Shown one piece after another: positions 1 through 9,287 of a stretch of 64,000 nt of DNA. The stretch is taken from assembly GCF_900116225.1 (NCBI RefSeq), contig NZ_FOZZ01000010.1, forward strand, positions 1-64,000. Reading direction: 5' to 3'. How positions within the stretch are numbered: position 1 is the first letter of the stretch; the number at the start of each line of letters is the position of its first letter. A program made the translations under genes and the position numbers. Under the pieces are notes generated by a model, which saw only the letters and a program-made list of their open reading frames with translations, was not told where the DNA came from and ran no database searches. Origin of the DNA: Sphingobacterium wenxiniae (GTDB lineage Bacteria > Bacteroidota > Bacteroidia > Sphingobacteriales > Sphingobacteriaceae).

Positions 1-2034
1 TGAAGCAGGGATATCAATAACGGTCACTGTGTTGTCTTCACTTGTATAAGTGTAAGTACCATTAGCACTCGCAGTCAAAGTAGTCACGGTCTCGTTGCCT
101 TTAACGATGTCTTCGATAGTAGCCCAAACTACATCTCCGTTTTCGTCTGTGATCAACATTGAGTTATCAGCACCACCTTCGATTGTTACTACGTAAGGAT
201 CTGCTGTTGTTCCTGAACCGGTAACTGTAATGTTGTCTCCTCCATTAATAGTTACACTTGAATTAGCAATATGCTCGATGTATTCTTCGATGGTAGTGAA
301 CGTATCTCCGTTTACAGTAACCGGACCTTCGTTTACAATGGTTTCGAAGTTCTCTACTACTGAAGCAGGAATATCAATAACGGTCACTGTGTTGTCTTCA
401 CTTGTATAAGTGTAAGTTCCGTTGGCTGTCTTCTCTAAAGTAGTTACTGTTTCGTTAGCCGAAACGATGTCCTTGATCGTAGCCCATTGCAACTCACCGT
501 CAACATTCGTGATCAGCATTGTGTTCGCCAAGCCTTCCTTGATGGAAACCTGATAAGGATCGGCTTCTGTGCCCGTACCTGTCACGTTTACAAATTCGCT
601 TCCGCCAATCTTCACGCTCTGGTTCGCAATCTGTGTCAGGTACTCCTCGAAGGTATTGTAGTTGTCACCGTTGACCGTGATGGTCTCGTTCACGATATCG
701 TTGTAGATGTTCTCGAACTGGTTCACTACGGATGCAGGTACATCGATGATAAACGTTTCGCCTTTCTCGTTGGTATAGGTATACGTGCCATCTTGGTTGT
801 CCGCGATATTTGTAACCGTCTCGTTCGCCTCAACAACGTGTTGCAGATATTCTTCTATAGTGTTATAGGTATCGCCATTGATGGTTACAGGACCACTGTT
901 CACAATCTCGTTGAACTGGTTGACCACGCTTGCAGGAACATCGATCACAACGCCTCTTTCCTCGATGGGCTGACCGTTCGCATCAATGGCCTCTTCGTTG
1001 AAGTAGGTATAGGTACCATTATTGTTGTTACGGACAATCGTCTTGGTCTCATTGGCCTCAACCAACTCCTTGATGGTGATCTCTTTCGTTTCGCCCGTTT
1101 CGGTTATGTACGTGAACTTATCGCCATCGTAATAGACGTTACCTCCAACATACGTGTTGTGGATCGTTTCAAAAAGCTCATTCTTGACAGCTTCGTTGCT
1201 GATGATGTCCTGGAAGTTCTGGATAACAGAAGCCGGGATATCGATCACGGTGCCTGTCCCCGCTACAGGGTTGCCCGATGCATCGATCTCCACTTCGTTA
1301 TAGTACGTATAGGTACCGTTCGCGTTCTTTACCAATTGGGTTCTGGTCTCGTTCGCTTTGACCAGCTCAGTAAGGGTAATCTCTTTGCGCTCTCCTTCCT
1401 GAGTGATGTATGTAAACTTATTCCCGTCATAGTAGACATTCCCTCCCACAAAGGTATCACCAAGCACTTCAATCAGGTGATTCAATACATCTCCATTATT
1501 AACGATTTGCTCAAAGTTATTGATCACATCAGCAGGAACGTCAATAACAGTAACAGTGCCGTTCTCTGAAGTATAGGTATAAGTACCATTTTGGTTTTTC
1601 ACCAATGTGGTGACTGTTTCGTTATCTTTTACAACTTTTTTAAAGTCAATATTCACTTCCTTACCTTCAGCATCTATATAAGTGATAATATAGTCCGTAG
1701 GATTATAGAAAATATTGGTGGCTGAACCCGCAGATGCAAGAACCCACTTTGCCCCATCATTGTAATAGATGCCAGGAACAACATCATTAACTTTCATCGT
1801 GTTGTACACCATCATACCAGCTACATGCTTTGACAATGGAAACGCCGACGTACTTCTTTCCAAAGCAACACGTGTATGCAGAAGTCCTTTGTTCGCACTC
1901 GATAACTCCAAAATCGCATCTGCATGGATAGCAATACCCTCTGTATTCGAGCCATCGGATATCTTTTGCTGCGCCATAGACACTCCTCCTAATAATGAAA
2001 GAGCCAATGATAAGCCAAGGTATCTTTTCTTCAT
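1..2034 (-). CDS. Repetitive secreted surface protein, adhesin-like (N-terminal part; runs off the left edge)
   Basis: The reading frame is open from the ATG at 2034 to the first base of the window, giving 678 codons with no stop, so the C-terminus lies outside. The protein starts with a signal peptide (MKKRYLGLSLALSLLGG, then an Ala-Gln cleavage region). A short globular head follows, with the pattern LSSANKGLL and GMMVYNT...GIYYNDGAKWV that is common at the start of Bacteroidota surface proteins. From residue 139 on it consists of modules that each open with E-T-x-T and contain NGTYTY and VIDVPASV; module starts are at residues 139, 229, 329, 405, 528 and 648. Several modules carry a VNGDTYNTIEEYL-like segment. 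A role in adhesion or as a surface stalk is inferred; no catalytic motif is visible. I recognise no named family. Confidence 0.8.
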   Translation of the reverse strand, partial: MKKRYLGLSLALSLLGGVSMAQQKISDGSNTEGIAIHADAILELSSANKGLLHTRVALERSTSAFPLSKHVAGMMVYNTMKVNDVVPGIYYNDGAKWVLASAGSATNIFYNPTDYIITYIDAEGKEVNIDFKKVVKDNETVTTLVKNQNGTYTYTSENGTVTVIDVPADVINNFEQIVNNGDVLNHLIEVLGDTFVGGNVYYDGNKFTYITQEGERKEITLTELVKANETRTQLVKNANGTYTYYNEVEIDASGNPVAGTGTVIDIPASVIQNFQDIISNEAVKNELFETIHNTYVGGNVYYDGDKFTYITETGETKEITIKELVEANETKTIVRNNNNGTYTYFNEEAIDANGQPIEERGVVIDVPASVVNQFNEIVNSGPVTINGDTYNTIEEYLQHVVEANETVTNIADNQDGTYTYTNEKGETFIIDVPASVVNQFENIYNDIVNETITVNGDNYNTFEEYLTQIANQSVKIGGSEFVNVTGTGTEADPYQVSIKEGLANTMLITNVDGELQWATIKDIVSANETVTTLEKTANGTYTYTSEDNTVTVIDIPASVVENFETIVNEGPVTVNGDTFTTIEEYIEHIANSSVTINGGDNITVTGSGTTADPYVVTIEGGADNSMLITDENGDVVWATIEDIVKGNETVTTLTASANGTYTYTSEDNTVTVIDIPAS

Positions 2035-2177
2035 AATATATTTGTAATTTCTTGTTTTTACTACTTTACATCTTTTTGGAGAAAACGTTTCATTTATAAG
2101 TCTTTTAAACTATCAAATCCATAGATATTTGGATTTTTTTCTGACACATTCCCTTTTCTCCGTACAGAATTCGGATG

Positions 2178-2209
2178 CAAGTATAGTTCCCTATACATAT
2201 ATAAAACAA
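2178..2209 (-). promoter_or_regulatory. Possible promoter of the repetitive surface protein
   Basis: On the reverse strand TATACTTG (2178-2185) is one mismatch from the Bacteroidota -7 box TAnnTTTG, and TTG (2207-2209) lies 21 nt upstream, the usual place of the -33 box. This would give a leader of about 140 nt. It is inferred from consensus only. Confidence 0.4.
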
Positions 2210-2842
2210 GATGTCTCAAAAAGAACAAAGCCTTTTTTGTTAATTTTGAGACTGCTTATTTTATGAAAAACATAGACTATTCACAATAGACAAAGAAAAA
2301 TTAAACAAGTCTCATTTTTAGATTTAGCTATCGGATTTAAGAAAATTTAGAAACATAAAAAACTGAAAATCAACAAGGTAGATAAAAATTTACAAACTAA
2401 AAATATTGTAGATTTTCAGCTACAACCCTGTTTTGATTTAAATAGGCTAATATATTCGAATAAAACCAACGACAGATAGTGACCTTTCTTATTATTTAAT
2501 GAGAATAGACGATGAGAACTCTACTTGGGAAGATTTTAACTAGACTTCCTCCCTATTTCTTCACAATAAGAAGTTTCGTGTACTCGTTTCAAATTATTAA
2601 AAAAGAAGTTTTTATTAATAACCATTGTAGCCATATCTTGCCTAGACAAGACTATAGAGAAGGAGAAAGCGATACAGAAGGTGGAATCAACCCACAAAAA
2701 TCGCATATCATTGTGACACCTGCTTTGCGCAATCGATATTCCTACAGATTCTAAGGGGTTATACCTGACTGCTACCTATAGAGGTTCAGAACAAAGATGT
2801 CTAATTATGAAGACTTGGATTTCATATGTATATTTTTAACAA
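2210..2842. other. Gene-free stretch with one hairpin
   Basis: This is AT-rich DNA between the surface protein and rseP. Short open frames exist on the plus strand (for example 2512-2754), but they have no ribosome site, promoter or protein-like composition that I can support. At 2213-2252 there is an imperfect hairpin: GTCTCAAAA pairs with TTTTGAGAC and an inner AACAAA pairs with TTTGTT. I see nothing else. Confidence 0.5.
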
Positions 2843-2873
2843 TAAAAAAGGCGAACCATAATGATTCGCCTTT
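2843..2873 (-). terminator. Rho-independent terminator of the dxr-rseP operon
   Basis: AAAGGCGAA (2847-2855) pairs with TTCGCCTTT (2865-2873). Read on the reverse strand the stem is followed by a T-run, 31 bp after the rseP stop codon. Confidence 0.85.
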
Positions 2874-2903
2874 CTATAATTACAAGTTATTTAACTCTTT
2901 TTT

Positions 2904-4223
2904 TTACCACTTAATAATATCGTTCCCAAGCGTAAAAAGCATCAGGGCGATCAGAATAAAGAAACCTATCATTTGTGCTTTTTCAAGGAAGTTATCACTT
3001 AACGGTTTCCCTTGTATCATTTCCACCAAAAGAAACAATACATGCCCTCCATCCAACGCTGGAATAGGTAAAAGGTTCATAAAGGCTAATGCCATCGAAA
3101 GCAAACCAACCAAGTTCCAGAACCTAAGCCAATCGACTTCTGTACCAAACATCTTTGCTATCCCAACAGGTCCGGACAGCGCTTTATCCGCACGCACTTC
3201 GCCTTTGAATATCTTACTAAACCCCTTGATATTATCTGTCACAACAGAGAATGCTTTCTTAGCGCCGATCGGGAAAGATGCTGCAAGTCCGTATTTCTGG
3301 ATAGTGACAGGCAACTCTTCCCGAGAGAGCACGATTCCCAATGCAGCTGTAGAATCGACCTGTCCATGTAGGGCGATCTCCTCTCCATTGCGTACCACTG
3401 TCAGTTCCACTCCCTTATTCACATGCTGCTCTAAAGCCTGTTTAAACTCATCGAAAAATTGAATTTCACGCCCGTTTACACAGGTGATACTATCGCCTTT
3501 TTGCAATTGCATACGCGCTGCTTCAGATTGTTCAGATACCTCACTAATGATTCCTATTTTTGTTCGAGGCTGTACAAATTCATTGCGTTTGTGTTCAGCG
3601 ACCTCATTCAGAATATCCGACGGAATCTGAATTTCTTGTTGCTGCCCATTACGTTCTATGGTCAGCTTTGCATCTCCCATCAACACTTCCGAACTTAAAA
3701 CATCTCCAAAGAAATTAATAGCAGGTTTTCCGTTTACTGCAAGAATCTTGTCGCCGGTTTCAATACCGATATTGCTCCCGATAATACCCGGCACTACGCC
3801 ATATTGCAATTTGGAATTATCGATATCCCTTTCGCCATAAGAGAAGGTAATCATCCAAAATACAAAAATACCCACGATCACATTCACGATAATACCACCC
3901 AACATCACGATAAGTCGTTGCCACGCTGGTTTTGAGCGAAATTCCCAAGGTTGGGGTTCTTGCTTCAGTTGCTCAGTATCCATGGATTCATCAATCATTC
4001 CGGCAATTTTCACATAGCCTCCTAATGGAAGCCAACCGATACCATATTCACAACCTTTGTAGTTGAATTTAAAAAGCTTGACTCCCCAAGCATCAAAAAA
4101 TAGGTAGAATTTTTCCACCTTGATACCAAACGCACGCGCGGCAAGAAAATGCCCAAGCTCATGCAGAATGATTAAAATTGACAAGCCCAAAACGACCTGC
4201 CCTATCATGATTAATGTTCCCAT
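2904..4223 (-). CDS. rseP: RIP metalloprotease RseP (site-2 protease)
   Basis: This 439-aa inner-membrane zinc protease performs regulated intramembrane cleavage, for example of anti-sigma factors. The catalytic HELGH is at residues 21-25 inside the first membrane helix. The second active-site motif, NLLPIPALDGGH, sits near residue 390 between C-terminal helices. One or two PDZ-like segments lie in between (around residues 130-200 and 205-290), with the typical EVS...A..M.L..GD pattern. Length matches the family. It is the last gene of the run membrane protein-dxr-rseP, in which dxr ends 144 bp upstream; dxr-rseP neighbourhood is common in bacteria. A 24-nt AT-rich sequence just upstream of the start is repeated before yajC (see findings). 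Confidence 0.95.
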   Translation of the reverse strand: MGTLIMIGQVVLGLSILIILHELGHFLAARAFGIKVEKFYLFFDAWGVKLFKFNYKGCEYGIGWLPLGGYVKIAGMIDESMDTEQLKQEPQPWEFRSKPAWQRLIVMLGGIIVNVIVGIFVFWMITFSYGERDIDNSKLQYGVVPGIIGSNIGIETGDKILAVNGKPAINFFGDVLSSEVLMGDAKLTIERNGQQQEIQIPSDILNEVAEHKRNEFVQPRTKIGIISEVSEQSEAARMQLQKGDSITCVNGREIQFFDEFKQALEQHVNKGVELTVVRNGEEIALHGQVDSTAALGIVLSREELPVTIQKYGLAASFPIGAKKAFSVVTDNIKGFSKIFKGEVRADKALSGPVGIAKMFGTEVDWLRFWNLVGLLSMALAFMNLLPIPALDGGHVLFLLVEMIQGKPLSDNFLEKAQMIGFFILIALMLFTLGNDIIKW

Positions 4224-4367
4224 TTATTAAATTAAAAAGTCAAAATTAAAAATTAAAAAAACTTTCAAACGGATAAAAGTCTGCTTGAAAGTATATCGGC
4301 GAATGCCTCGCCCCCCTTTTCCCTCAATCTAATATCTCAATACGCACTACTCAATACTAATATCTCT

Positions 4368-5531
4368 CTACCCAATACCCCTTATTAAACTCCGTGCCAC
4401 AACTCTCGTTTGTTGATCAACTGCTATTAAATCATCCAAAGAAGGCTGTTTTATAGAAGATAGCTGACACATTGTCGCTTCAATAAGCTTACTCATACCC
4501 AAAAAAGAAATCTCATCCCTCAAAAAGGCATCCACCGCAATTTCATTGGCAGCATTTAATACACAAGGTCTATCCCCCCCCTGACGCAAGGCTTCGTAGG
4601 CCAATTCCAAGTTCCGGAATACATCATGATTTGCCCGCTCAAACGTCAATGTCGGGTAATCTAAAAAATTGAAACGCTCAAATGTATTTGGCTGACGTAA
4701 AGGATAAGTTAAGGCATGTTGAATCGGAAGCTTCATATCGGGCAATCCCAATTGTGCCTTCATCGAGCCATCTTGAAATTGCACAATGGAATGTATAATG
4801 GACTGCGGATGCACGATCACATCAATCTGTTCTACATCCAAATCAAATAACCACTTAGCTTCGATAACTTCCAAACCCTTGTTCATTAACGAAGCAGAAT
4901 CAATGGTAATCTTGGCGCCCATCGACCAATTCGGATGTTTCAAGGCCTGTTCTTTTGTGACCGTTTCCAAAAAAGCAATATCTTTCCCACGGAAAGGCCC
5001 TCCGGACGCAGTCAGATAAATCTTCTCTATAGGATTTTGCTCTTCCCCTGCCAAGCATTGGAATATAGCCGAATGTTCCGAATCTACCGGCAACATTTTT
5101 ACACCATGCTTTTCTACCAAAGGCATGATAACTTCCCCCGCAACGACCAAAGTTTCCTTATTGGCCAAGGCAATATCTTTACCACAGGAAATAGCTTTCA
5201 CCGTTGGGCGCAATCCTGCTGAGCCTACAATAGCGTTCAGTACGATATCAATAGGCTCATGTTGTACTACTTCAACCAAAGCATCTTCACCCAACAACAC
5301 GGCTATCCCCGTTCCAAGAAGCCCCTCCTTTAATTTATCACCTTGGGTTTCGTCCATCAGCACCACAAATTGTGGATGGAATGCCAAAGCTTGCGCTATC
5401 AGTAGGTCTACATTCTTTGCCGCTGTCAGTACAGACACTTCCAATAAATCAGGAAAAGCCCATACCACTTCTAACGCCTGCGTCCCAATACTCCCGGTAG
5501 AGCCTAATAAAGCAATATTTCTCTTCTTCAA
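4368..5531 (-). CDS. dxr: 1-deoxy-D-xylulose 5-phosphate reductoisomerase
   Basis: The enzyme makes 2-C-methyl-D-erythritol 4-phosphate from DXP with NADPH, the committed step of the MEP isoprenoid pathway. The N-terminal NADPH-binding loop GSTGSIGTQALEV is at residues 10-22. Other signatures are ALANKETLVVAGE, the metal-binding PVDSEHSAIFQCL, ASGGPFRG, and WSMGAKITIDSASLMNKGLE. At 387 aa it has the normal length. It begins 7 bp after the stop of the upstream membrane-protein gene, so the two are almost certainly co-transcribed. The product is cytoplasmic. Confidence 0.97.
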   Translation of the reverse strand: MKKRNIALLGSTGSIGTQALEVVWAFPDLLEVSVLTAAKNVDLLIAQALAFHPQFVVLMDETQGDKLKEGLLGTGIAVLLGEDALVEVVQHEPIDIVLNAIVGSAGLRPTVKAISCGKDIALANKETLVVAGEVIMPLVEKHGVKMLPVDSEHSAIFQCLAGEEQNPIEKIYLTASGGPFRGKDIAFLETVTKEQALKHPNWSMGAKITIDSASLMNKGLEVIEAKWLFDLDVEQIDVIVHPQSIIHSIVQFQDGSMKAQLGLPDMKLPIQHALTYPLRQPNTFERFNFLDYPTLTFERANHDVFRNLELAYEALRQGGDRPCVLNAANEIAVDAFLRDEISFLGMSKLIEATMCQLSSIKQPSLDDLIAVDQQTRVVARSLIRGIG

Positions 5532-5538
5532 ATTTTTG

Positions 5539-6330
5539 TTAAATTATATTTTTCAGCAACTGCGGATCGTCTTCACCCTGATACTCCTTAATCATATCGG
5601 TATAAACTACAGCTAACACCAAACTCACCGATGGAATAATAACAAAGGAGTTGATAATACTGAATATTCTTGCCAAAATATTATACCCCATATACTCTGC
5701 GCCCAATTGCAACAAAAAAGCTGAAGAAACAATCAGCAACACCAAAAACAATCGAAAGAAATTACCCTTGGTCAAAGCTATACTAAAACGGTAGGCTTTA
5801 AACACGCGAAAATCCTTATCCAAAATAAAAAACGGAAAGAACATCGTACGCAAAATAATAAGCATAGAAATAATAGCCGTAACCAGCGGATGCACTTCAT
5901 ACATAACCGTCTCCATGGAAACGCCTATATAAAGCAACGGAAAACAAAGCACATACATCACACAGGCAACTAGCACAGATATAAATATTGCGATCAGCAA
6001 CCCGACCATAAATGATAAAAAATGTTTTGCCGTAGGAATATAGCTTAGCACACTCATCCCTTCCCGATGATACACCAGATTCAATGCTCTTCGTATCAAT
6101 ATCAGCTGCAAACTGAAAAACAATACCAAAAAGATAAACAACAATAGTATTTTCAACCAAGAGTCAATACTGTCGTTGAGATACATCGCGAGAAAAGAGG
6201 ATAGATTATTCGTGATAAATAATAAAAAACAGAGTCCTGCCACTGAAAAATAATGGCTTTTCAATAGTTTTATCGCCCTTAAAAACACCTCGTTGGCCCG
6301 AAATGTACTTTCCTTAAAATATTGCAACAT
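5539..6330 (-). CDS. Integral membrane protein of unknown function
   Basis: The protein has 263 aa and about six hydrophobic membrane segments (roughly residues 30-50, 62-82, 105-135, 145-170, 190-210 and 220-250). The basic N-terminus (RAIKLLKSHYF) and acidic tail (EYQGEDDPQLL) suggest a cytoplasmic N-terminus. I recognise no catalytic motif. It resembles the broad class of Bacteroidota hypothetical membrane proteins with an amphipathic N-terminal helix. It is the first gene of a probable operon with dxr (7-bp gap) and rseP, which points to an envelope context but does not establish a function. Confidence 0.75.
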   Translation of the reverse strand: MLQYFKESTFRANEVFLRAIKLLKSHYFSVAGLCFLLFITNNLSSFLAMYLNDSIDSWLKILLLFIFLVLFFSLQLILIRRALNLVYHREGMSVLSYIPTAKHFLSFMVGLLIAIFISVLVACVMYVLCFPLLYIGVSMETVMYEVHPLVTAIISMLIILRTMFFPFFILDKDFRVFKAYRFSIALTKGNFFRLFLVLLIVSSAFLLQLGAEYMGYNILARIFSIINSFVIIPSVSLVLAVVYTDMIKEYQGEDDPQLLKNII

Positions 6331-6346
6331 AGCACAAAAAATTATG

Positions 6347-6354
6347 CAAACCTA
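6347..6354 (-). promoter_or_regulatory. -7 promoter box for the membrane protein-dxr-rseP operon
   Basis: TAGGTTTG on the reverse strand fits TAnnTTTG exactly and lies 16 bp before the ATG at 6330, predicting a very short leader. Confidence 0.55.
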
Positions 6355-6458
6355 AATAAATTCATCGGTAGATACAATATAATACCGTCTCAGGATTAAA
6401 TGAATTTATTTAGCTCTCCTCTGCCATTAAAAATTATATTACAGAGGAAATATAGGGA

Positions 6459-6624
6459 TTTGATTGAGGCTATTTCATAAATTCATTTGAAACTCAAGAA
6501 AACACGTCATTGCTAGGAAGAATGACGAAGCAATCTGTGTTTTCGACATCATTCCCACCTTAGGCGGGACTTCGTTCCTCGCAATGACGGTGATGTTTGT
6601 CTTGTGATAAAGGCCTCAATCAAA
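6459..6624. repeat. 166-bp inverted-repeat element (MITE-like or palindromic intergenic repeat)
   Basis: The ends are a perfect 12-bp inverted repeat: TTTGATTGAGGC (6459-6470) and GCCTCAATCAAA (6613-6624). Inside is a second pair, CGTCATTGC (6505-6513) and GCAATGACG (6581-6589). The right arm there reads TTCGTTCCTCGCAATGACG, a sequence type known from dispersed bacterial intergenic repeats. An inner CCCACC/GGCGGG hairpin could terminate transcription of the peptidase gene, whose stop codon is 4 bp from the right end. There is no coding capacity. Confidence 0.6.
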
Positions 6625-6627
6625 ATA

Positions 6628-8748
6628 TTATTTAAATTCTTTCGGAACCGGTTTCTCTAACAGATACTGGTAATAAAAACGCACGCGTTCTTTAAAATCA
6701 TAAGCAGATTTAGACCGTGCAAATCCGTGCCTGCTTCCCGGATAGATCATTAATTCAAAAGGCACATTTCTATCCGTCAATGCATCTACCAATTGCATAG
6801 TGTTCTGCATGTGGACATTATCATCCAAATCGCCATGCATAATACGCAACACACCTTTGTATTGATTTGCATACGTCAAAACCGACCCAGCCTTATATCC
6901 TTCTGGGTTGTCCTGCGGTGTATCCATAAAGCGCTCCGTATAATGCGTATCATACAATTCCCAGCCAGTTACAGGTGCCCCAGCAATACCAAAGTCAAAA
7001 TAATCAGCCCCTTTGGTCAATGCCAAACAGGTCATATATCCACCATAACTGTGCCCGGTAATCAACAGCTTATTATTCGCCACCCAAGGTTTTGCTTTCA
7101 GCCACTTGGCAACGGTGATATAATCTACCATTTCCCAATTGCCCAGATTCCTGTGCATCAAGGCTACACCTTGCTTACCAAAATGTCCAGAAGCACGATG
7201 GTCGCAGGCAATCTGGACAATCCCTTCTTGCGCCCAAAACTGGTTAGCCGTACCTTTCCACGTATTGCGCACAGTTCCAGCATCAGGGCCGCCGTAAATG
7301 CTCATAACAACCGGATATTCCTTGTTTTCATCAAAATTTACCGGATAAGTAATAATAACAGGCAAATCGTACTTGCCATCATCCGACTTAATGGTAAAAT
7401 ATTCCGTCTTACCGATGTTATAAGCAGCAAATTCGGATGACTTGCTATCCGCCAATTCTTTGACAACCTTACCGTTATTATCCAACAAAGCGACCTTAGT
7501 CGGTGTGTTTACATTTGAATAAGTCGTAATAAAATACTTCCCATCAGGAGATACCTTTACCTGGTGCGTATAATCTCCAAAAGTCAAACGTTTCAAGTTT
7601 TTACCGGAATAATCTACACGATATAAATCCACCGTAGCCGAATTCTCTTTTCTTGCTGTAAAATAAACGGCTTTATTCCTCTCATCAATATATTGCAAAG
7701 CACTCACTTGCCAATCACCTGAAGTAATCGGATTCACCAAAGTACCGTTCAACGTGTACAAATAATAATGAGCCCAACCGGTTTTATCCGATTTCAAGAT
7801 ATAATGCTTATTGTCCGCCAGATAGGTAATACGTTCGTCATGGTCTAGATTGATCCAGCTTGGTTGCTTCTCATCATAGATTTCCTTTTTGCTACCATCC
7901 GCAGGATTTACCTCATAAAATTTTAGATTGCTCTGATCGCGGTTCATCCATTGTACCATAATAGTGTTGCTGTTGAAGCTCCAATAAGGCTGACCAAAGT
8001 ATTGATCATCTTTCTCGTTAAAATCTGCCCATACCACAGAAGAGCCTTCTACTTTCACAAAACCAACTTTCACCTCTGGATTTGGATCACCGGCTTTCGG
8101 ATAACGTGTTTCTTCTAATTCACCATGCTGTCCTTTAGAAACATATATTGGAAACATCGGCACTTTCGTATCATCAAAGCGCATAAAAGCCAACTGCTTG
8201 CTGTCTGGCGACCACCAAAACGCCTTATAATTGGTTGAGCGGCCCAAAATCTCTTCGTAATACACCCAAGACGACCAACCATTATAGATTACATCCGTAC
8301 CATCCGATGTATAACGCACCTCGCTCCCATCAGCAACCTTTACACTGTACAAATCACTTTCCCTGGTGAAAGCTACATATTGCCCATCAGGAGAAAGCGT
8401 AGGGTTCTTTTCCTCCGCATCAGGCGATTGTGTCAAGCGCTTAGCTTCTTGCTCACCATATTGTATATAAATATCTTTCTCTTTTGTAAAAATTTTTACG
8501 TCTGTTGTCGGCATCGGCACATATAAGGAACGCTGACCTGATTTGATATTGACCTGATAGGTTTTGCCGTCCTTAGTGTCTCGCTCAATATAATGATTGG
8601 CATCCGCCCAACCGACATACTGATTAATAGGAACAGTTACAGAAGGCTCTTGCCCCCAGGCTTGTGAAAAAGTCAAGTCTTTTGTCTGCGCCTGCGCACT
8701 AACAATAAACAGAAGGCTTAAAACAGAACTCGTTAGTATTTTATTCAT
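6628..8748 (-). CDS. S9 family peptidase, dipeptidyl peptidase IV type
   Basis: This periplasmic or surface serine peptidase removes N-terminal dipeptides, usually after proline. I place the start at 8748 because it begins the signal peptide MNKILTSSVLSLLFIVSAQAQ; an in-frame ATG-led extension of seven residues (from 8769) is possible. An N-terminal beta-propeller (DPPIV_N) is followed by the alpha/beta hydrolase domain. The nucleophile serine lies in GHSYGGYM, the aspartate in HGDLDDNVH and the histidine in SRHGFARS. The length of 706 aa is typical. It stands alone, with a hairpin-rich leader and the 166-bp repeat element downstream. Confidence 0.93.
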   Translation of the reverse strand: MNKILTSSVLSLLFIVSAQAQTKDLTFSQAWGQEPSVTVPINQYVGWADANHYIERDTKDGKTYQVNIKSGQRSLYVPMPTTDVKIFTKEKDIYIQYGEQEAKRLTQSPDAEEKNPTLSPDGQYVAFTRESDLYSVKVADGSEVRYTSDGTDVIYNGWSSWVYYEEILGRSTNYKAFWWSPDSKQLAFMRFDDTKVPMFPIYVSKGQHGELEETRYPKAGDPNPEVKVGFVKVEGSSVVWADFNEKDDQYFGQPYWSFNSNTIMVQWMNRDQSNLKFYEVNPADGSKKEIYDEKQPSWINLDHDERITYLADNKHYILKSDKTGWAHYYLYTLNGTLVNPITSGDWQVSALQYIDERNKAVYFTARKENSATVDLYRVDYSGKNLKRLTFGDYTHQVKVSPDGKYFITTYSNVNTPTKVALLDNNGKVVKELADSKSSEFAAYNIGKTEYFTIKSDDGKYDLPVIITYPVNFDENKEYPVVMSIYGGPDAGTVRNTWKGTANQFWAQEGIVQIACDHRASGHFGKQGVALMHRNLGNWEMVDYITVAKWLKAKPWVANNKLLITGHSYGGYMTCLALTKGADYFDFGIAGAPVTGWELYDTHYTERFMDTPQDNPEGYKAGSVLTYANQYKGVLRIMHGDLDDNVHMQNTMQLVDALTDRNVPFELMIYPGSRHGFARSKSAYDFKERVRFYYQYLLEKPVPKEFK

Positions 8749-8781
8749 ATATATTTTGGTATTGATCAATCTTTTTCAACC

Positions 8782-8820
8782 TTGAACCTTGTCAAGGTTT
8801 GAAATCTTGTTAAGGTTCAA
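8782..8820. repeat. Short inverted repeats in the peptidase leader
   Basis: TTGAACCTT (8782-8790) pairs with AAGGTTCAA (8812-8820), and an inner ACCTTG/CAAGGT pair forms a second small hairpin. The AAGGTT word recurs several times. It lies upstream of the DPP-IV gene start; its function is unknown. Confidence 0.45.
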
Positions 8821-8896
8821 AGAAGATCCAAGAACTTGCGAAATTAGGAATTTTTCAGAACCGATACAGCATTTTAGCTGTAACATGTTTATTTAA

Positions 8897-8925
8897 ATAA
8901 AAAAAAGCCACTTCAACAGTGGCTT
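8897..8925 (-). terminator. Rho-independent terminator of the PUR-family gene
   Basis: AAGCCACT (8905-8912) pairs with AGTGGCTT (8918-8925) around a 5-nt loop. The reverse strand continues into a run of eight T residues. Confidence 0.85.
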
Positions 8926-8951
8926 AACAATTTTTTATCCCAATAACAGGA

Positions 8952-9287
8952 TTAGAAAGAATAATTATCTTTTTCACTATATCCGTTTGACTCGTACGCA
9001 GAATCTTCAAGCCCAGGTTCATAACGTTTTTCGACAACGTCTTGATTGCTTTTGATATATTCAACAACCTCAGTCAATCCCTCTGCAAATTTTTCAAAAT
9101 CCTCTTTGTACAAGAAAATCTTATGTTTGATAAACTGCCCATCCTCAAAACGCTTTTTGCTCTCCGTGATGGTCACATAATAATCGTTTGAACGAGTTGC
9201 TTTTACATCAAAAAAATAAGTACGCTTGCCCGCTCTCACCTTTTTTGAAAATACCTCTTCACGCTCTTTGTTGTCAAAATCTCCCAT
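8952..9287 (-). CDS. PUR-family (DUF3276) nucleic-acid-binding protein
   Basis: This small cytoplasmic protein resembles bacterial PUR-alpha-like proteins (DUF3276; BpuR of Borrelia belongs here), which bind single-stranded DNA or RNA. The core KKVRAGKRTYFFDVKATRS and YYVTITESKKRF are the beta strands of the PUR repeat, followed by a helix around YKEDFEKFAEGLTEVVEYI. I choose the start at 9287 (MGDFDNKEREEV, 111 aa), the usual family N-terminus; a longer frame to 9329 adds 14 hydrophobic or basic residues that look untranslated. It is a single gene with its own terminator. Its regulatory target here is unknown. Confidence 0.85.
   Translation of the reverse strand: MGDFDNKEREEVFSKKVRAGKRTYFFDVKATRSNDYYVTITESKKRFEDGQFIKHKIFLYKEDFEKFAEGLTEVVEYIKSNQDVVEKRYEPGLEDSAYESNGYSEKDNYSF

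Noticed and set aside
487..1569. Long plus-strand open frame (360 codons) across the repetitive gene
   Set aside because: It is the antisense shadow of the surface-protein repeats; no promoter or ribosome site fits, and the reverse frame is open throughout with a signal peptide.
2512..2754. Plus-strand 80-codon frame left of rseP
   Set aside because: No promoter, no protein-like pattern, in an AT-rich gap.
2797..3462. Plus-strand 221-codon frame over rseP
   Set aside because: It starts in the intergenic gap, crosses the rseP terminator and runs antisense to rseP, whose family motifs are unambiguous.
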